The position numbers and the translations under genes were made by a program. The notes beneath the pieces are model-generated. The model saw only the letters and a program-made list of their open reading frames with translations. It was not told where the DNA came from and did no database searches. Positions 12,267 through 24,215 of a stretch of 64,000 bases of DNA are shown here, in pieces; position 1 is the first letter of the stretch; every line of letters starts with the position of its first letter. Location of the stretch: the NCBI GenBank assembly GCA_958496175.1, contig OY292276.1:53147080-53211079 (forward strand), written 5' to 3'. The stretch comes from Sisyra terminalis. Taxonomy: Eukaryota; Arthropoda; Insecta; Neuroptera; Sisyridae.

Positions 12267-12420
12267 CAGTAGCGTAGCGTAGTGGGTACCGAACAGGCCA
12301 TGGCCCGGGACGGCATATGACAATGGGGTGGAATATTGACGGTGATAGTTTCATAAAAGATTTTACTTTGAGAACACGAGTAAATTTATAAATAAAATAA
12401 ATTATAAATATTATAAATAG
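12267..12420 (+). mobile_element. hAT-like terminal fragment
   Basis: CAGTAGCGTAGCGTAGTGGG and the following CATGGCCCGGGACGGCA resemble the GC-rich ends of the hAT mini-elements at 38285, 42717 and 58528, but belong to another subfamily. The body is interrupted by the foldback element at 12421. Confidence 0.45.
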
Positions 12421-13417
12421 TAGACTGATTCAAAAAAAAAATGATTTTTTTTTCTTAATTATATCGAAAATATTGTTGGAAATGACAACAAAAAATTCCT
12501 GTGAAAGTTTAAGCTCTTAATATTAATATTAAGAGATGCCGCATCGCAAATTTCGATTTTCCATTTAAATAATATGGGAACAATATTCTCTTGCACTTTG
12601 GAATTTTATAGCTCACGTTGGTGACAATATTTCGGAATGATCAAGGTATAATCTTGTAGAAAATTGAACGATCTACAAAAAAGGTCTCGAACAAGTTTTT
12701 GATATATTTATTCCTTCAAAAGTTATTCGAAGTCAAAGTTGAACTAAAGATAAATTTTAATATTTTTCAATTTTTTGACGCAACCATCGATTTTATGAGA
12801 AAATTTTATAAGACATTTTTTGTCGAGCACTTTTTTTTCTATAACTTATCTCCATAAAAGTGTTTGATATTTTTTACAGGTCCTAAGTTATTTGCATTAA
12901 ACTGAAAATTCCCTGAATTATTAAATATTAACATAATTTTTTTTTTTATTACTTAGAACCTGTAAAAAATATTAAAAACTTTTATAGAAATAAGTTATAG
13001 AAAAAAAAGTGCTCTACAAAAAATTCCCTATTAAATTTTCTCATAAAATTGATAGCTGCGTCAAAAAATTGAAAAATATTAAAATTTCTCTTTAGTTCGA
13101 CTTTGACCTCGAATAACTTTGAAGGAATAAATATATCAAATACTTGTAAGAGACCTTTTTTGTAGATCGTTCAATTTTCTACAAGAATATACCTTGGTCA
13201 TTCCGAAATATTGTCATCAACGTGAGCTATAAAATTCCAAAGTGCAAAAGAATATTGTTCCCATGTTATTTATATGGAAAATCGAAATTTGCGATGCGGC
13301 ACCTCTTAATGTTAATATTAAGAGCTTAAACTTTCATAGGATTTTTATTTGTCATTCCCAACAATATTTTCGATATAATTAAGAAAAAAAATTCTTCATA
13401 TTTTTTGAATCAGTTTA
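12421..13417. repeat. foldback element, family A, with perfect 8-bp TSD
   Basis: Ends TAGACTGATTCAAAA and its mirror TTTTGAATCAGTTTA enclose 997 bp that is almost entirely one inverted repeat. The flanks are a perfect 8-bp direct repeat ATAAATAG (12413-12420, 13418-13425). Each arm carries the palindrome CTTAATATTAATATTAAG or a one-base variant (12516-12533, 13305-13322). There is no protein-coding frame. The 8-bp duplication suggests mobilisation by a hAT-type transposase. Confidence 0.88.
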
Positions 13418-15842
13418 ATAAATAGTATTTATAATATAGGTTTGGCTCAAGTCCCTTTTAGATCGGTCAATATCTGCCAATGTTGAATTTTTTACTTTGT
13501 TTTTTTAAATTCACTCTAATATGATGTAAAACGGCGGAATCAAAGTTGTATTATATAAAAATAATAAGTTAATTTGTATAAATTATACGAATTGATATAG
13601 TGATTACAGGAAAAAGATAAAGTAAAAGTTATATTCCTACGAAATATAGATTACTTCCAAGTAAAACATCAGGAAGTATGAAAATATTTTAATGTTTTTA
13701 CAATAATTTAAATAAGTTCCACTGTTTTATGTACTTGACAATCTTCCAAATAACATCTTACATTTTATGGTACATTTTATCATATATCAACAATGATGGT
13801 ACTAGTAGACTTCTTGGGTTTATAAATAACGTAAATTTCCCTATTAAATAAAACTAAATCCGGGTTTACTTTGAAATTGATTATTCACAGAAAATTTTGT
13901 TTGCTATGTATGCAATTATGCATATGTAACTAGCATGCAAATACTTGTAAGCTTGCAAAAAATAAACAAACAATACCTCATGCCCATTATAGCAAGCAAA
14001 ATAAACATAAACTGCCATTTACCATTAAGAAATTGCTAAATCATCTTAACTATTACTAGTTGAAAACTTTTCTGTTTATAAAAATGATTCCATTCCGTTA
14101 TCAAAGCACCAAAAAAAAAAAAATAATGTTGTGAAAAACTATTAATTATTCCAAGATATAGAAATGTGGGTCACTCTTACGTATGAATTTGACTCTTCAA
14201 CTTCAACAAAAAAAAAATTGAAACTAATTCGTCTAATTTAATTGCACCATTTTTTTTATATACATGTAATAGTAATAATTAATTTTATAAATGAATTACG
14301 CAGTAATTCATATTACTAATTATCAAGAATAGTTTTTAAATGGATAGTCCAAATATCTGTTAGTTGACCTGACCATTAACAGAATGCACCCTTAATAAAA
14401 TTAATGTGTAATAGTCTGATAATTAATTTTGTTTTATAGCTGCATTAATTTTTATCATCATATGTGTTTATTCAAATATTTGCTTTGAAGTAAAAAAAAA
14501 ATGATTTAATAAAATTACATTTTTATGATGATAAACTTCTTGTGTATATATCGTATTACAAATTTGCCAACTTTAATGATATTTGAGGGAAAATAATTTT
14601 ATTAAAAGCAAAAAAATGTAACTTTTGTGAAGAAAAACCGGATTTTCAAATGAAGAAACTTTATACTTAATTCAAATGCAATAATTACCTGGGTTTTAAG
14701 TTGAAAAATGATAGTTCTACGGAATTTGTATTCTTGATCTAAAATTAAATACCAAATGGCTTATATGTGTTTCATTTTCTTTATAAACTTAAATAAAAAT
14801 TGGCTACGAATTTATAATATTTAAATTGAATCATTCAAAATGAAATATTAAGAAAATTTTCCAGCAAAGATTATGAGTGCAACAAAAAAAGAAAATGTAT
14901 CAATAATCACCAAGTTCATAAAGCAGACTTTAAATTTATGAGTTTAAGTATCTCGGCTTACTGTAAAAATGAATAACATCTACTGTTGAGTACTTTTATA
15001 GAGAAAATATTATTTTTTATATTGAACTATTCCTTGTTTAAGTGCCCCTTTGTTTAATTTGTAATCAATTTTCTTTCAATCAAACGATTCTAATAAAGTC
15101 AAGAAGTCAGCAAATAATAAAAATTTATGCAAGTCAAATTGATTTTCTATGTTCGAGTCAATAAATTGTACAATTATTGAACTAGAGAAGACAAACCACT
15201 TAAGATTCAATTAAAGAATGTAGCCTAAGTATCATGCAACTGTAAATTATGCACCAAGTTCATGGCATTTCGATTAACTTATTCGGAAAATGTGCCACAT
15301 AATAATTCACCGCCTGTATGGAAGAACTGGATATCTATTTCATTTTTTGGGCATAAAAAGAAACGAAGAAAACATTTTTTAAATTTCCATTTTTAATTCT
15401 GTAGAGCTTCAAGGATATTGTGTACCACAAATTGCTTTGAAGTCAAATGATTGTTTTAGACCTTATTTTCGAACAACTGGAAATCTTTTCAAGTAAAATC
15501 AAGTAAAAGAGGCGTTTAGTTTCACCAGAATAACTGAAGTTTTGAGGAATATTATAAGGAAAAAGTCTTTCAAATGTAAACATAAGAAATGGTTCTTTTG
15601 TATAGCAATAAAGATTACCCGATAAAAATGACATTTTTATTGAATTTTAAAAAAAATCTTCGCCATGAATCAGCCTTTTATTTTATTATTTATTCAATTT
15701 TAATAGACACTTTCGTTCTCGAAGTTTTCGTAATATTCCATGGTTTTGGTTGTTTTAGTATGATGTGTGAATTCCAACTAAATAAAAGTTTGTATTGCTT
15801 ACAATGTATTTGGGATTTTTTCGTTGTAGATGTAGAGTGCAG
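13418..15842. other. AT-rich, no supported gene
   Basis: Contains A/T runs and short chance frames only. None has a splice context, codon bias or a recognisable motif. Confidence 0.5.
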
Positions 15843-17593
15843 TAGGGTGTCCCAAAAAAACAAAACTTCTTTTTTTTAACGCCTAATCCCTAATATTATT
15901 TGAATGTTGTTAAAATTATTGAAAATAAATTTTTATGCACCTAGAACCACTGCAATCCGTGCCGACTTGCACCGAAACATATCAATACGAAGGCGTGTGG
16001 GAATTAACGTATGGATGTGCTTTTTATTGCTTATTTGTTCAGTAAGTATTTTTTTTTCATTAAGTCAATATGTCGGTGAAATTATGCAGATTTTAAATGG
16101 AAATATTTTTAATAGAAAACGTAAAACATCGAATTACCGGTTCCAAACTTCTCAAAAACGGACAAGGACAAGCAGTTCCGTTCTATAATATTTGTGAAGT
16201 GAATTTTTGGTTAATAAATGCGCAAATCTATTCGCGAATGCATTATTTATTGAGAAAATGCACATAATCCGAATAAATCTCAACTTAACTATGTAAAATT
16301 AGCGACTATAAACTAAACTTAGAAAAATTTACAAAAAACGAAAACTAATTTCTGCTACAAGAAAATTTGTTTTCTGATTCTGAAATAATGGATTTACAAG
16401 CAAATTTGCCCACCTCAACTATTAGCACACAATTCCATACTAATAAAAGTTTAACTAGAAGAAATTTCATAACTCCTAAAATAAGTGGTAATATTAAATA
16501 GGCATCAGTTCAGTATAAGAAATTGTGTTTACTACTGAAGTAACTATTGAGGTACTGGGTCATACAATGATAAATTTCTCATAAGTAATTCCTCCATTCA
16601 AAGAATTTGTAGGGAAAAGCAAAAAAAGCACAAGAAGCTATCAAAGTCGATTTCCAAAATGAGTAGCGAATACTGTAACTGTCCATTAGGATGGTAAACT
16701 CTTCCTGGCTTTAAATCCATAAAAATTAAAAGAAGAACGATTACTGATAGTTATTTCATATGGTAATAAAGAACAACTTTTCTCTGTACCAAAATTGGAC
16801 AATTCTTTGGGAAGGAGAACAGACATAGGCAGTTTGAAACGCCATTATTGACAGGAATCTTGAAAATAAAGTACAAATTCTTTGTTGTGATACTTCTGCT
16901 TCACATACAGGTTGAATTAATGGGACTTCTGTGCTTCTTGAGCAGAAACTAACTAAAGAAATTCTCCCATTTACTTGCTGCCATCACGTCTACGAATTTA
17001 TATTCAAAGGCGTGTTTGAAGAAAAAATTAGCCAGACAATTAAAATGTCTTGACATTCCATTGTTGACAAATTTCCATGAAAATTGGAACAATATTGATT
17101 GTTAGAAAATACAGAGTAGTACTGGAAAGTTGTCATATATAAGAAGAACTTAGTGACTCATTTTACGGTTAGTCTGGCAAGTAATAATATAAATTTTATT
17201 TATTACTAAGATAAGGGTAGATACGCTCATTTTTAATTTCAAAGAAAATCATCCATGAATTGGTTTTAATCAAGTTATATTCTAACTGGAAAAAGCCAAT
17301 GTTGAAAAGAAAAACTACTGAATAATGTCCTTTTAATAATAAATAATTAATAAATATAAGGTACAGACAAAGCAGTGTTTTATTTACTAATTTAACAAAG
17401 ATATTACATTCCTGTATGATTTCTACTTTAACTTTTATATTAAAAGTTTGAGATCAAGTTGGCACGGGTTATTGTTGTTCGATAGCGATAATATTTAATA
17501 TTTTAGTTATTTGGGTCAAATAGAAAGAAAATAGAGGGTATGCGTATCGAAATTCGAAAAAAAATGTTTGCCCTTATAACTTGGGACACCCTA
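15843..17593 (+). mobile_element. dead DNA transposon with TAGGGTGTCCC ends, copy 1
   Basis: TIRs TAGGGTGTCCCAA and TTGGGACACCCTA bound 1751 bp, flanked by GAGTGCAG and ATGTGCAG (6 of 8 bases equal), consistent with an 8-bp target duplication and so with a hAT-like mechanism. Plus-strand transposase remnants in shifting frames include VISYGN, VPKLDNSLG, CCDTSASHTG, VLLEQKLTKEILPF and CCHHVYEF. This motif set (CDT..SNTG, LLEQKL, C.HH..E) is known from a transposase-like family common in arthropods; its superfamily name is uncertain to me. Confidence 0.75.
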
Positions 17594-18959
17594 ATGTGCA
17601 GTTCTTCAAAATTGTTAATGCAATTGCAATTTTTGCTTTGTTCAGATGCATGTATTTTGATTTTTTTAATTTGGGTCCCGTTTTAATCTTTATATGAAAA
17701 AAAAGACAACTACACAATACATAGTTAACAACTGCATTTAAAAGCTTAAGAGCCAAATAATATTGGGATTCCTATTATTTTAAAATGCAATTTAGTAGTA
17801 ACGATATCCTGAAAGTAATATTAAGTAGTACTACGGAAATTTATGATTGAAGACAATGTTTATTAAAATAGTAATCAAATTTATATTGAAAATTAATAAC
17901 AAATGTTTAAGAAGTTGCATTTTTTAAATTGATTGTAATTTTCATAACTTTTTTCGTTTTAATTTAAAAGTACGTATAACAGAAAACCTATAACCTTTTT
18001 CTCGTTGCAATGTAAAGGTAAAACGAAAAATTTATTAAATAGGTACTCAAAAGAAATAAATTTAGTTTTATGTAACTCCATAGATTCATTTTTTCCGTAT
18101 GAACAAATAGTAAAACCCACATACTTTCAAACTCAATGAACTACATTATTTTATTGCTAGTTTATTTATTATTTATTTAAATTTGAGTTTTTTATTGTAA
18201 TATATAAAATACTTTACACTCTTCTGAATACTTCTACGAGTATTGTACGTTCTTATAACATCTTCAAAATTTATTATTTCCTCATTAAAAAATATAAATA
18301 GTTTTTGAACCACTTAATGGAATTCAATGTAATGACAGTGAAAGTATTTCAAAATTTGATTCTACATTCTAGAATTTAAAAAAAAAGTCTTTTAAACAAC
18401 AACTTTTCGAAAGTAAGTATCAAAAAAGGGTAATTTTTTGATGGACTGCACTTTTCTTTCAAATTTAGTAGCTATTAACGGAAGGAAGTTGGTCGGGAAG
18501 ATTTTATTTTTAGTTGAAATATATACCAAAAAATTGCTTTTTAAATATTCCAGCTTTGGAATCATTGATTCATGTAAAATTTAGATTATGAAATATGTGT
18601 TGATTGAAAAATATTTATCTTTTAAATTCTAAATATTTCCTTAACTATAAATGTTTGTAGATCTGAACTAGTTACGGATTCTACTGAAGCAAAGTCTCAT
18701 TCAACCAAAAGGGCTTTAAATTTTAGAAAAGTTAAAAGAAAACTAAAAAAAAATGGTTATCTATAGGTATGTTAATATAAAACCGAAATTTACTAGTAAA
18801 TATCACTAGTTGCTAATAGAAGACTTGGTATACTTTAAAATTGACGCAATTTTTTAGTTTTGACATCTGATAAAGATATTAAATTCACAAAAGTGAAAAT
18901 TTTTGAAAATTGCTGAAAAATTTTGGTTTTAAGAAATATTTTCCTTATTACTTTATTTT
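17594..18959. other. AT-rich, no supported gene
   Basis: Only poly(A)/(T) tracts and chance frames are visible. Confidence 0.5.
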
Positions 18960-19790
18960 AATGTTTTTTTCGTTTTTAAAGAGATAAAGATTGATATCAT
19001 TTCTGTGAATGATTCCCAAAAGTTTTTTAGTCCAATTGTTTTACTAACTTAACTTTAAATGTTATTATTTTTTTTAATATAATATACCAAAAGATTCTCT
19101 AAAAGTTTTGTTAACTATGATATTTAATTTATTATAGTGTTTTTGTTTTTATATTATTCGTAACTTTTATTTTTAAATTCCAGACAAATATAAATGTGAA
19201 GTTTTCAGATAAGATTCACACATTCACGTTCTTCTACATTGTAAAAATATAATTTTTGTTTAGTTTTTTAATAATGCTTAACTTTTTATAAAAATGCGGA
19301 CTATTATATTATTATAATATAATATATTAAAGACATTTTTAGATTAAATGTACCTTCAATCGGGGAGAGGGTGGCAAATTTTAAATATTTAGGAAAAAGT
19401 ATTAATCTGTCATAAAATGTAGCAAGAATTTTCTTGTTTACTAAAAGATAGTATGTTATTACTTAAATTTACAGCTAATAATGAATTTTTTTTGGTCTTT
19501 GAAAAGGCAAAGATTGATATATTTTCCGCGGATAATTCCCAAATGATTTTAAGTCCAATTTCCTTAATAACTTAACTTTATATTTCTGTATTTTTCTGTA
19601 AAATATACCAAAAGATTCCCAAAAATTTTGTTAACTATGATATTTAATTTATTACTGTTTATGTTTTGATATTATTGGCAATTTTTATTTTTAAAGTCCA
19701 GACAAATATAAATGTGAAGTTCCAAGATAAGATTCACACATTCGCGTTCCTCTACATTGTAAAAATATAATTTTTGTTTGTTTTTTTTTT
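18960..19790. repeat. direct repeat of about 300 bp, spaced 520 bp
   Basis: The segment at 18965-19275 (AAAGATTGATAT..., TTAACTATGATATTTAATTT, AGATAAGATTCACACATTC) recurs at 19490-19790 in the same direction. It could be a two-unit tandem repeat or the two LTRs of a very short element. I see no TG..CA boundaries or primer site that would settle it. Confidence 0.65.
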
Positions 19791-20297
19791 TCTCTTCAGA
19801 TTAATTGACATCTTTTTAAACAAAAAAGTAATCAACTATTTACTTTAAAAATTTTCCCAAAACCAAAGCACAAACAGCAATAATTCAAATAATCATAATA
19901 TACATGCCAACCCCAGATTTGATATATTTCGAACTTCAGAATCCACACTTAAACAATTTTGACAATCTTAATCTTCTAGATAGACAATTCTCTCATTCAA
20001 ATGACCCTCACTACTGTACTGAACTGTCTTCAGAGTTACAATATAATTATTATTATATAAAAATAACTGGCACTATCGAGGGAGCGTTGCTCTTCGATTA
20101 CATTAATATTATGTAAAAAATAAATAAATAATAATAATAATAACTTGTGGTCACTATTATATGTAAGTGTCATTTTCAACGATAATTGATAAGCCCAAGT
20201 ATAATGTTGACTTGCAAAAAAAAATAATCAATATTCGCACATTAAAAATTGGATAATGAATGAGCACAGATTTTACAAAAGGCTCGTGCAATATTTC

Positions 20298-20340
<43 letters not shown>

Positions 20341-21295
20341 TTATAAGTTTCTGAATAGATTTTATGAGCAAATCGAATCAATTCAATTTGAATATAAAGT
20401 TCTCGTCGTTATAAATCATTATTTATAAGTCATTGAACTAGTGAAATATAAATTACAAGTAGAATGATTTATTGAAGATTATTAAAGACTGTAATATAGT
20501 CAATTGACTAATAAATTTGCTAAAGAATTAAACTATAATGTTTAAATCTGCCAATAAAATACTAATATAAGTTCCTGCAAGTTTCAAATGGAATTAAAAT
20601 GATAATATGTATTTGGAGTTTCAATCTAAAAATCAAGAATCTACTCAAAAAAGAATTTCTTGAAAATTGTTAAAAACCATAAAAAATAACTCCAGAAACT
20701 TCACGAATATTGCCTATTACGTTGTTGCATTCTAGTAGCGAATTTCTTCATAGAAAATAAAATTTCTGTTGCTTTTCCTACGTTTTTTTTTTTTTATAGT
20801 AATTGTTTAACTGTTTTGAAGTAGGGCCATGGAAGCCTAGGTCCTCTTTAACGGTAGGGAATCCCTTGTAAACTTTAGCATCAAGTCCATTTCGATTGTT
20901 AATCCAAGTGCCATTATTGCCTCATTAACACATTACGGGGCACAATAGGATAGCTTAGAAGATTAATTATCACATTTTGAGTATTATCTCAATCGAAATC
21001 TCCTTTTATCATATTTTCTGTTGGTAGATGAAGAAGTCACAACCCTGATGTGTTGTGTTATTTGTTTTTCAGTTTTAATCTCTTTATAAACCATATTTAT
21101 TCCATTAGGGATAAAATTATTATCCCATTAGGGATAAATATGGTAAAATTTCAAAAAAGTTCAATATTGATATTCGTAATTTTTTAGATCTTAATTCCAG
21201 AATGTCGGTAGTAAGAATTATAGAAAAAAACACAGATGTTTCTTTGTATTATTTGTCAGTTTCTTATCTTCTTCTTCTTCTTTGTACTGGTGGCC
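19791..21295. other. AT-rich, with a retroposon-like tail and a (TA)n tract
   Basis: A 70-codon frame at 19904-20116 has no recognisable motif but is followed directly by an A/T-simple tail (AATAAATAAATAATAATAAT, 20122-20143), as at the 3' end of a LINE or SINE. A (TA)n microsatellite covers 20307-20335. Nothing else is supported. Confidence 0.4.
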
Positions 21296-21570
21296 TCTTC
21301 TAAAAATTTCTCTACGCTGCATCCTGTAAAAAATATTGCACTCCAGCTTTGTTTTTATTTCCCATTGGATTTTTAGTCCCCATATCTCAGAAGACCGATC
21401 AATTGAATCTTTGTGTACATATATTTCCTAGATCATTTCCGGTTGAACCAAGAGAGCTAAGACGACTTTGGGGCATAGCTGGGCACTCAATAGTACATGG
21501 GAGGTAGTTTCACCTCTCTCGCCAAATTTTCTGCAAGCATTTGACTTTTTATTCTTCCCTATAGTTGGGA
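21296..21570 (-). mobile_element. LINE 3' fragment (zinc-knuckle-like C-terminus)
   Basis: The minus-strand frame reads CRKFGEREETTSHVLLSAQL then LALLGS, matching the C..CG..EET..H.L..CP....R pattern found at the C-terminus of jockey/R1-type LINE polyproteins downstream of RNase H. The first and last Cys positions are degraded, so it is a relic. Confidence 0.55.
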
Positions 21571-21594
21571 GATACTCGGTTTGAAGAGATGGAG

Positions 21595-23330
21595 ATAAGG
21601 GAGTCCCAAAAAAATCAAAACTTCTCTTTTGTCAACGCATATCTCTTAATTTTGATTAAATGTTTATAAAACGATTGAAAATAAATTTTTATGCACCTAG
21701 AACCACTGAAACCCGTTCCGAAATTGCCTAGTTCTAAAATGGAAATATTTTTAATAAAAAACGTAAAACATCAAATTACCGGTTCCAAACTTCTCTAAAA
21801 CGAACAAGAACAAGCAATTCTGTTCTACAATATTTGTGAAGTGATTTTAAGTGTTAATTAATGCGCAAATCTATTCACGAATGCATTATTCATTGAGCAA
21901 AGGATGATAAACCGATTAAATAAATATTTACCTATGTCAAAAACTAGCAAACTTAGAGAAACTTACAAAAAAAAAAGGAAAATAAATTTTTCTACAAGAA
22001 AATTTGTCTTCTGATTATGAAATATTGGATTTACAAGCAAATTTACCTATCTCAAGTACCAGTAAACAATTCGATACTAATAAAACTTTAACTAGGAAAA
22101 ATTTCATAACTCTAGTATTAATGGCTGTATTAGATAGGCATCAGTTCAGTATAAGACTTTTAGTGTTTACTACTGAAGCAACTATTGAGGCCCTGGGTCA
22201 CAACAATGATGAATTTCTCATAAGTAATTCCTCCATTCAAAGAATTTGTAGGGAAAAGCGAAAAGAACACGAGAACCTATAAAAGTCGATTCCCAAAATG
22301 AGTACCTGATACTGTAACTGTCCATTAGAATGAAAATTTTTTCTGACTTTAAATACACGAAAATCAAAGAAGAACCTTTACTGCAAGTTATTTCATATGG
22401 TAATAAACAGCAACTTATCGTTGTACCAAAATTGGACAACTCTTCAGGAAGGAGAACAGGCATAGGCAGTTTGGAACGCCATTATTGACTGGAGTCTTGA
22501 AAATAAAGTGCAAATTCTTTTTTTTTTTTGATGCAACTGCTTCACATATAGGTTGAATTAATTGGACTTCAGTGCTTCTTGAGCAGAAACTAACTAAAGA
22601 AATTCTCCAATTTACTTGCTGCCATCACATCTACGAATTAATATTCAAAGGCGTGTTCAACGAAAAAATTAGCCAAACAATTAAAAAGTCTTGACATTCG
22701 ATTGTTGACAAATTTCCATGAAAATTGGAAAAATATTGCTTTAATATGACTTTAAAAATATGACTTTAAGAAAATACAGAATATTACTGAAAAGTTGTCA
22801 TGCCTCAATGTATCAGAAATGAACAAAATGTTAAGATTTTTCCGAATTGAGTCAACTAAAGAAATCACTAAAGATGACTATTGACAATTAATTTCCAGGC
22901 TTTTACTATTGAAATCCAACTCTAAATCTTGGCTGCAATTCAATTTAGCTTTAAAAGCATCTTACCTGGTGATTTTTGATGCTTTTTAAAGACCATGAAA
23001 GCTTACAAAAAATTGGATAAATGGGTTTCAAAATTAGGTATACAGAAGTTCTGCCAGCATTTAAGGTATTTAAAAGATGAGTTGGCAGCCCTGTCCGTTG
23101 ATGATGGAGACCAAAAACCAAAAGTAAAATTTTCGCAATCAGTAAATACTGTATCCCATTGAAAGAAGAACTTAGTGACCTATTTTATGGTTTATTTGAC
23201 AAGCAATAATATACATTCTATTTATTACTAAGATATATGATAAGGGTAGATAAGCTCATTATTAAATTCAGTGAAAATCATCGATGACTTTATTTCAATC
23301 AAGTTATATTCTAAGTAGAATTATTAATTT
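21595..23330 (+). mobile_element. dead DNA transposon, TAGGGTGTCCC family, copy 2
   Basis: Starts with a decayed end (AAGGGAGTCCCAAAAAAA) and aligns with 15843-17300 throughout, but includes about 400 bp (22740-23160) lost from copy 1. Plus-strand remnants: a 92-codon N-terminal frame at 22004-22282 (ILDLQANLP, LTRKNFITL, IQRICREKRKEHE), then VLLEQKLTKEILQFTCCHHI and YLKDELAALSVDD in other frames. The right TIR is missing; the next sequence is unrelated up to the mariner relic. Confidence 0.7.
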
Positions 23331-23579
23331 TAAAAAGAAAAAAATATCAGCTGCCATCCTAGAATGTGTTGTAAGGTTCAAAAACGTTGGAGAAATTCCG
23401 GATTATTGGCTTAAATGAAACAAATGGCTTAAAAATTAGTTATTTATTTCTTAAGACCTATCAAAATTAAACTTTGAAATCTTGATTTTTTTGAAACTTT
23501 ACCTAAGGTAGATTGAGCAGGAGAGGAAGATTTCGTTTGGAAATTATTAAATTTTTTAAGATCGTCGTCAAATAAATAT

Positions 23580-24215
23580 CGCTTAGTTAACGTAACTTAG
23601 AGAACATCAAGGATGATCCAAATTTATTCAAAAGGGTCACAATTAATCAGAAAATTTGATTTTATGAATTTGACGTCGAAGCTAAAGCTCAATTATCCCA
23701 ATGGTAGTGGCCAAAAGTGACAATTTTGCTCACTCTTTTCTTCGATCATAATGACATGAAACAATATGAATTCTTTTCGGAGAGATCTATGGTATTATTG
23801 ATATAAGGGATATAATCTTGAAGTTATGTGCCATTTACCTGAAGAAATATAAATAAAACGCTTGAATTTATAAGAGAATAATTTGGAGCTTTTGCATCAC
23901 AATAATGCATACATCTTTGGTTTTCATAAAGATATCATATCTTAGCTACCGTTTTCATGGAATTGGTCCTCTGCTTTTTTATTTTGTCCACAAAAAGGAA
24001 AAATTTGATGAAAAAAGAGGGATTTTTGTCACTATTGAGGAGCTTAAACTCGCATCGTTGGAAAAGCTTACGACCCTATTAAAAAGGGTAAATTATAAAT
24101 GCTTCGAGGGTTGAAAAAAGCGCAGGCATAAACGGTGCTATATCCGAGAAGGATTATTTTGAAAGGAAAAAAATAGATATTGATGAATTTTCCATAAAAA
24201 TATCAACTGGACCAA
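23580..24215 (+). mobile_element. mariner relic
   Basis: Plus-strand frames spell the second half of a mariner transposase: YEFDVEAKAQLSQW, LLTLFFDHND, YEFFSE, then IHTSLVF-like and FVTIEELKLASLEKLTTLLK, CFEG and a YIREGLF-like end. At least three frameshifts and several stops are present. The DDD motif is incomplete. The closest relative in the window is 42190-43500. Confidence 0.75.

Noticed and set aside
19904..20116. 70-codon frame as a gene
   Set aside because: No motif, and it ends in an A/T-simple tail like a retroposon; kept only as part of the intergenic note.
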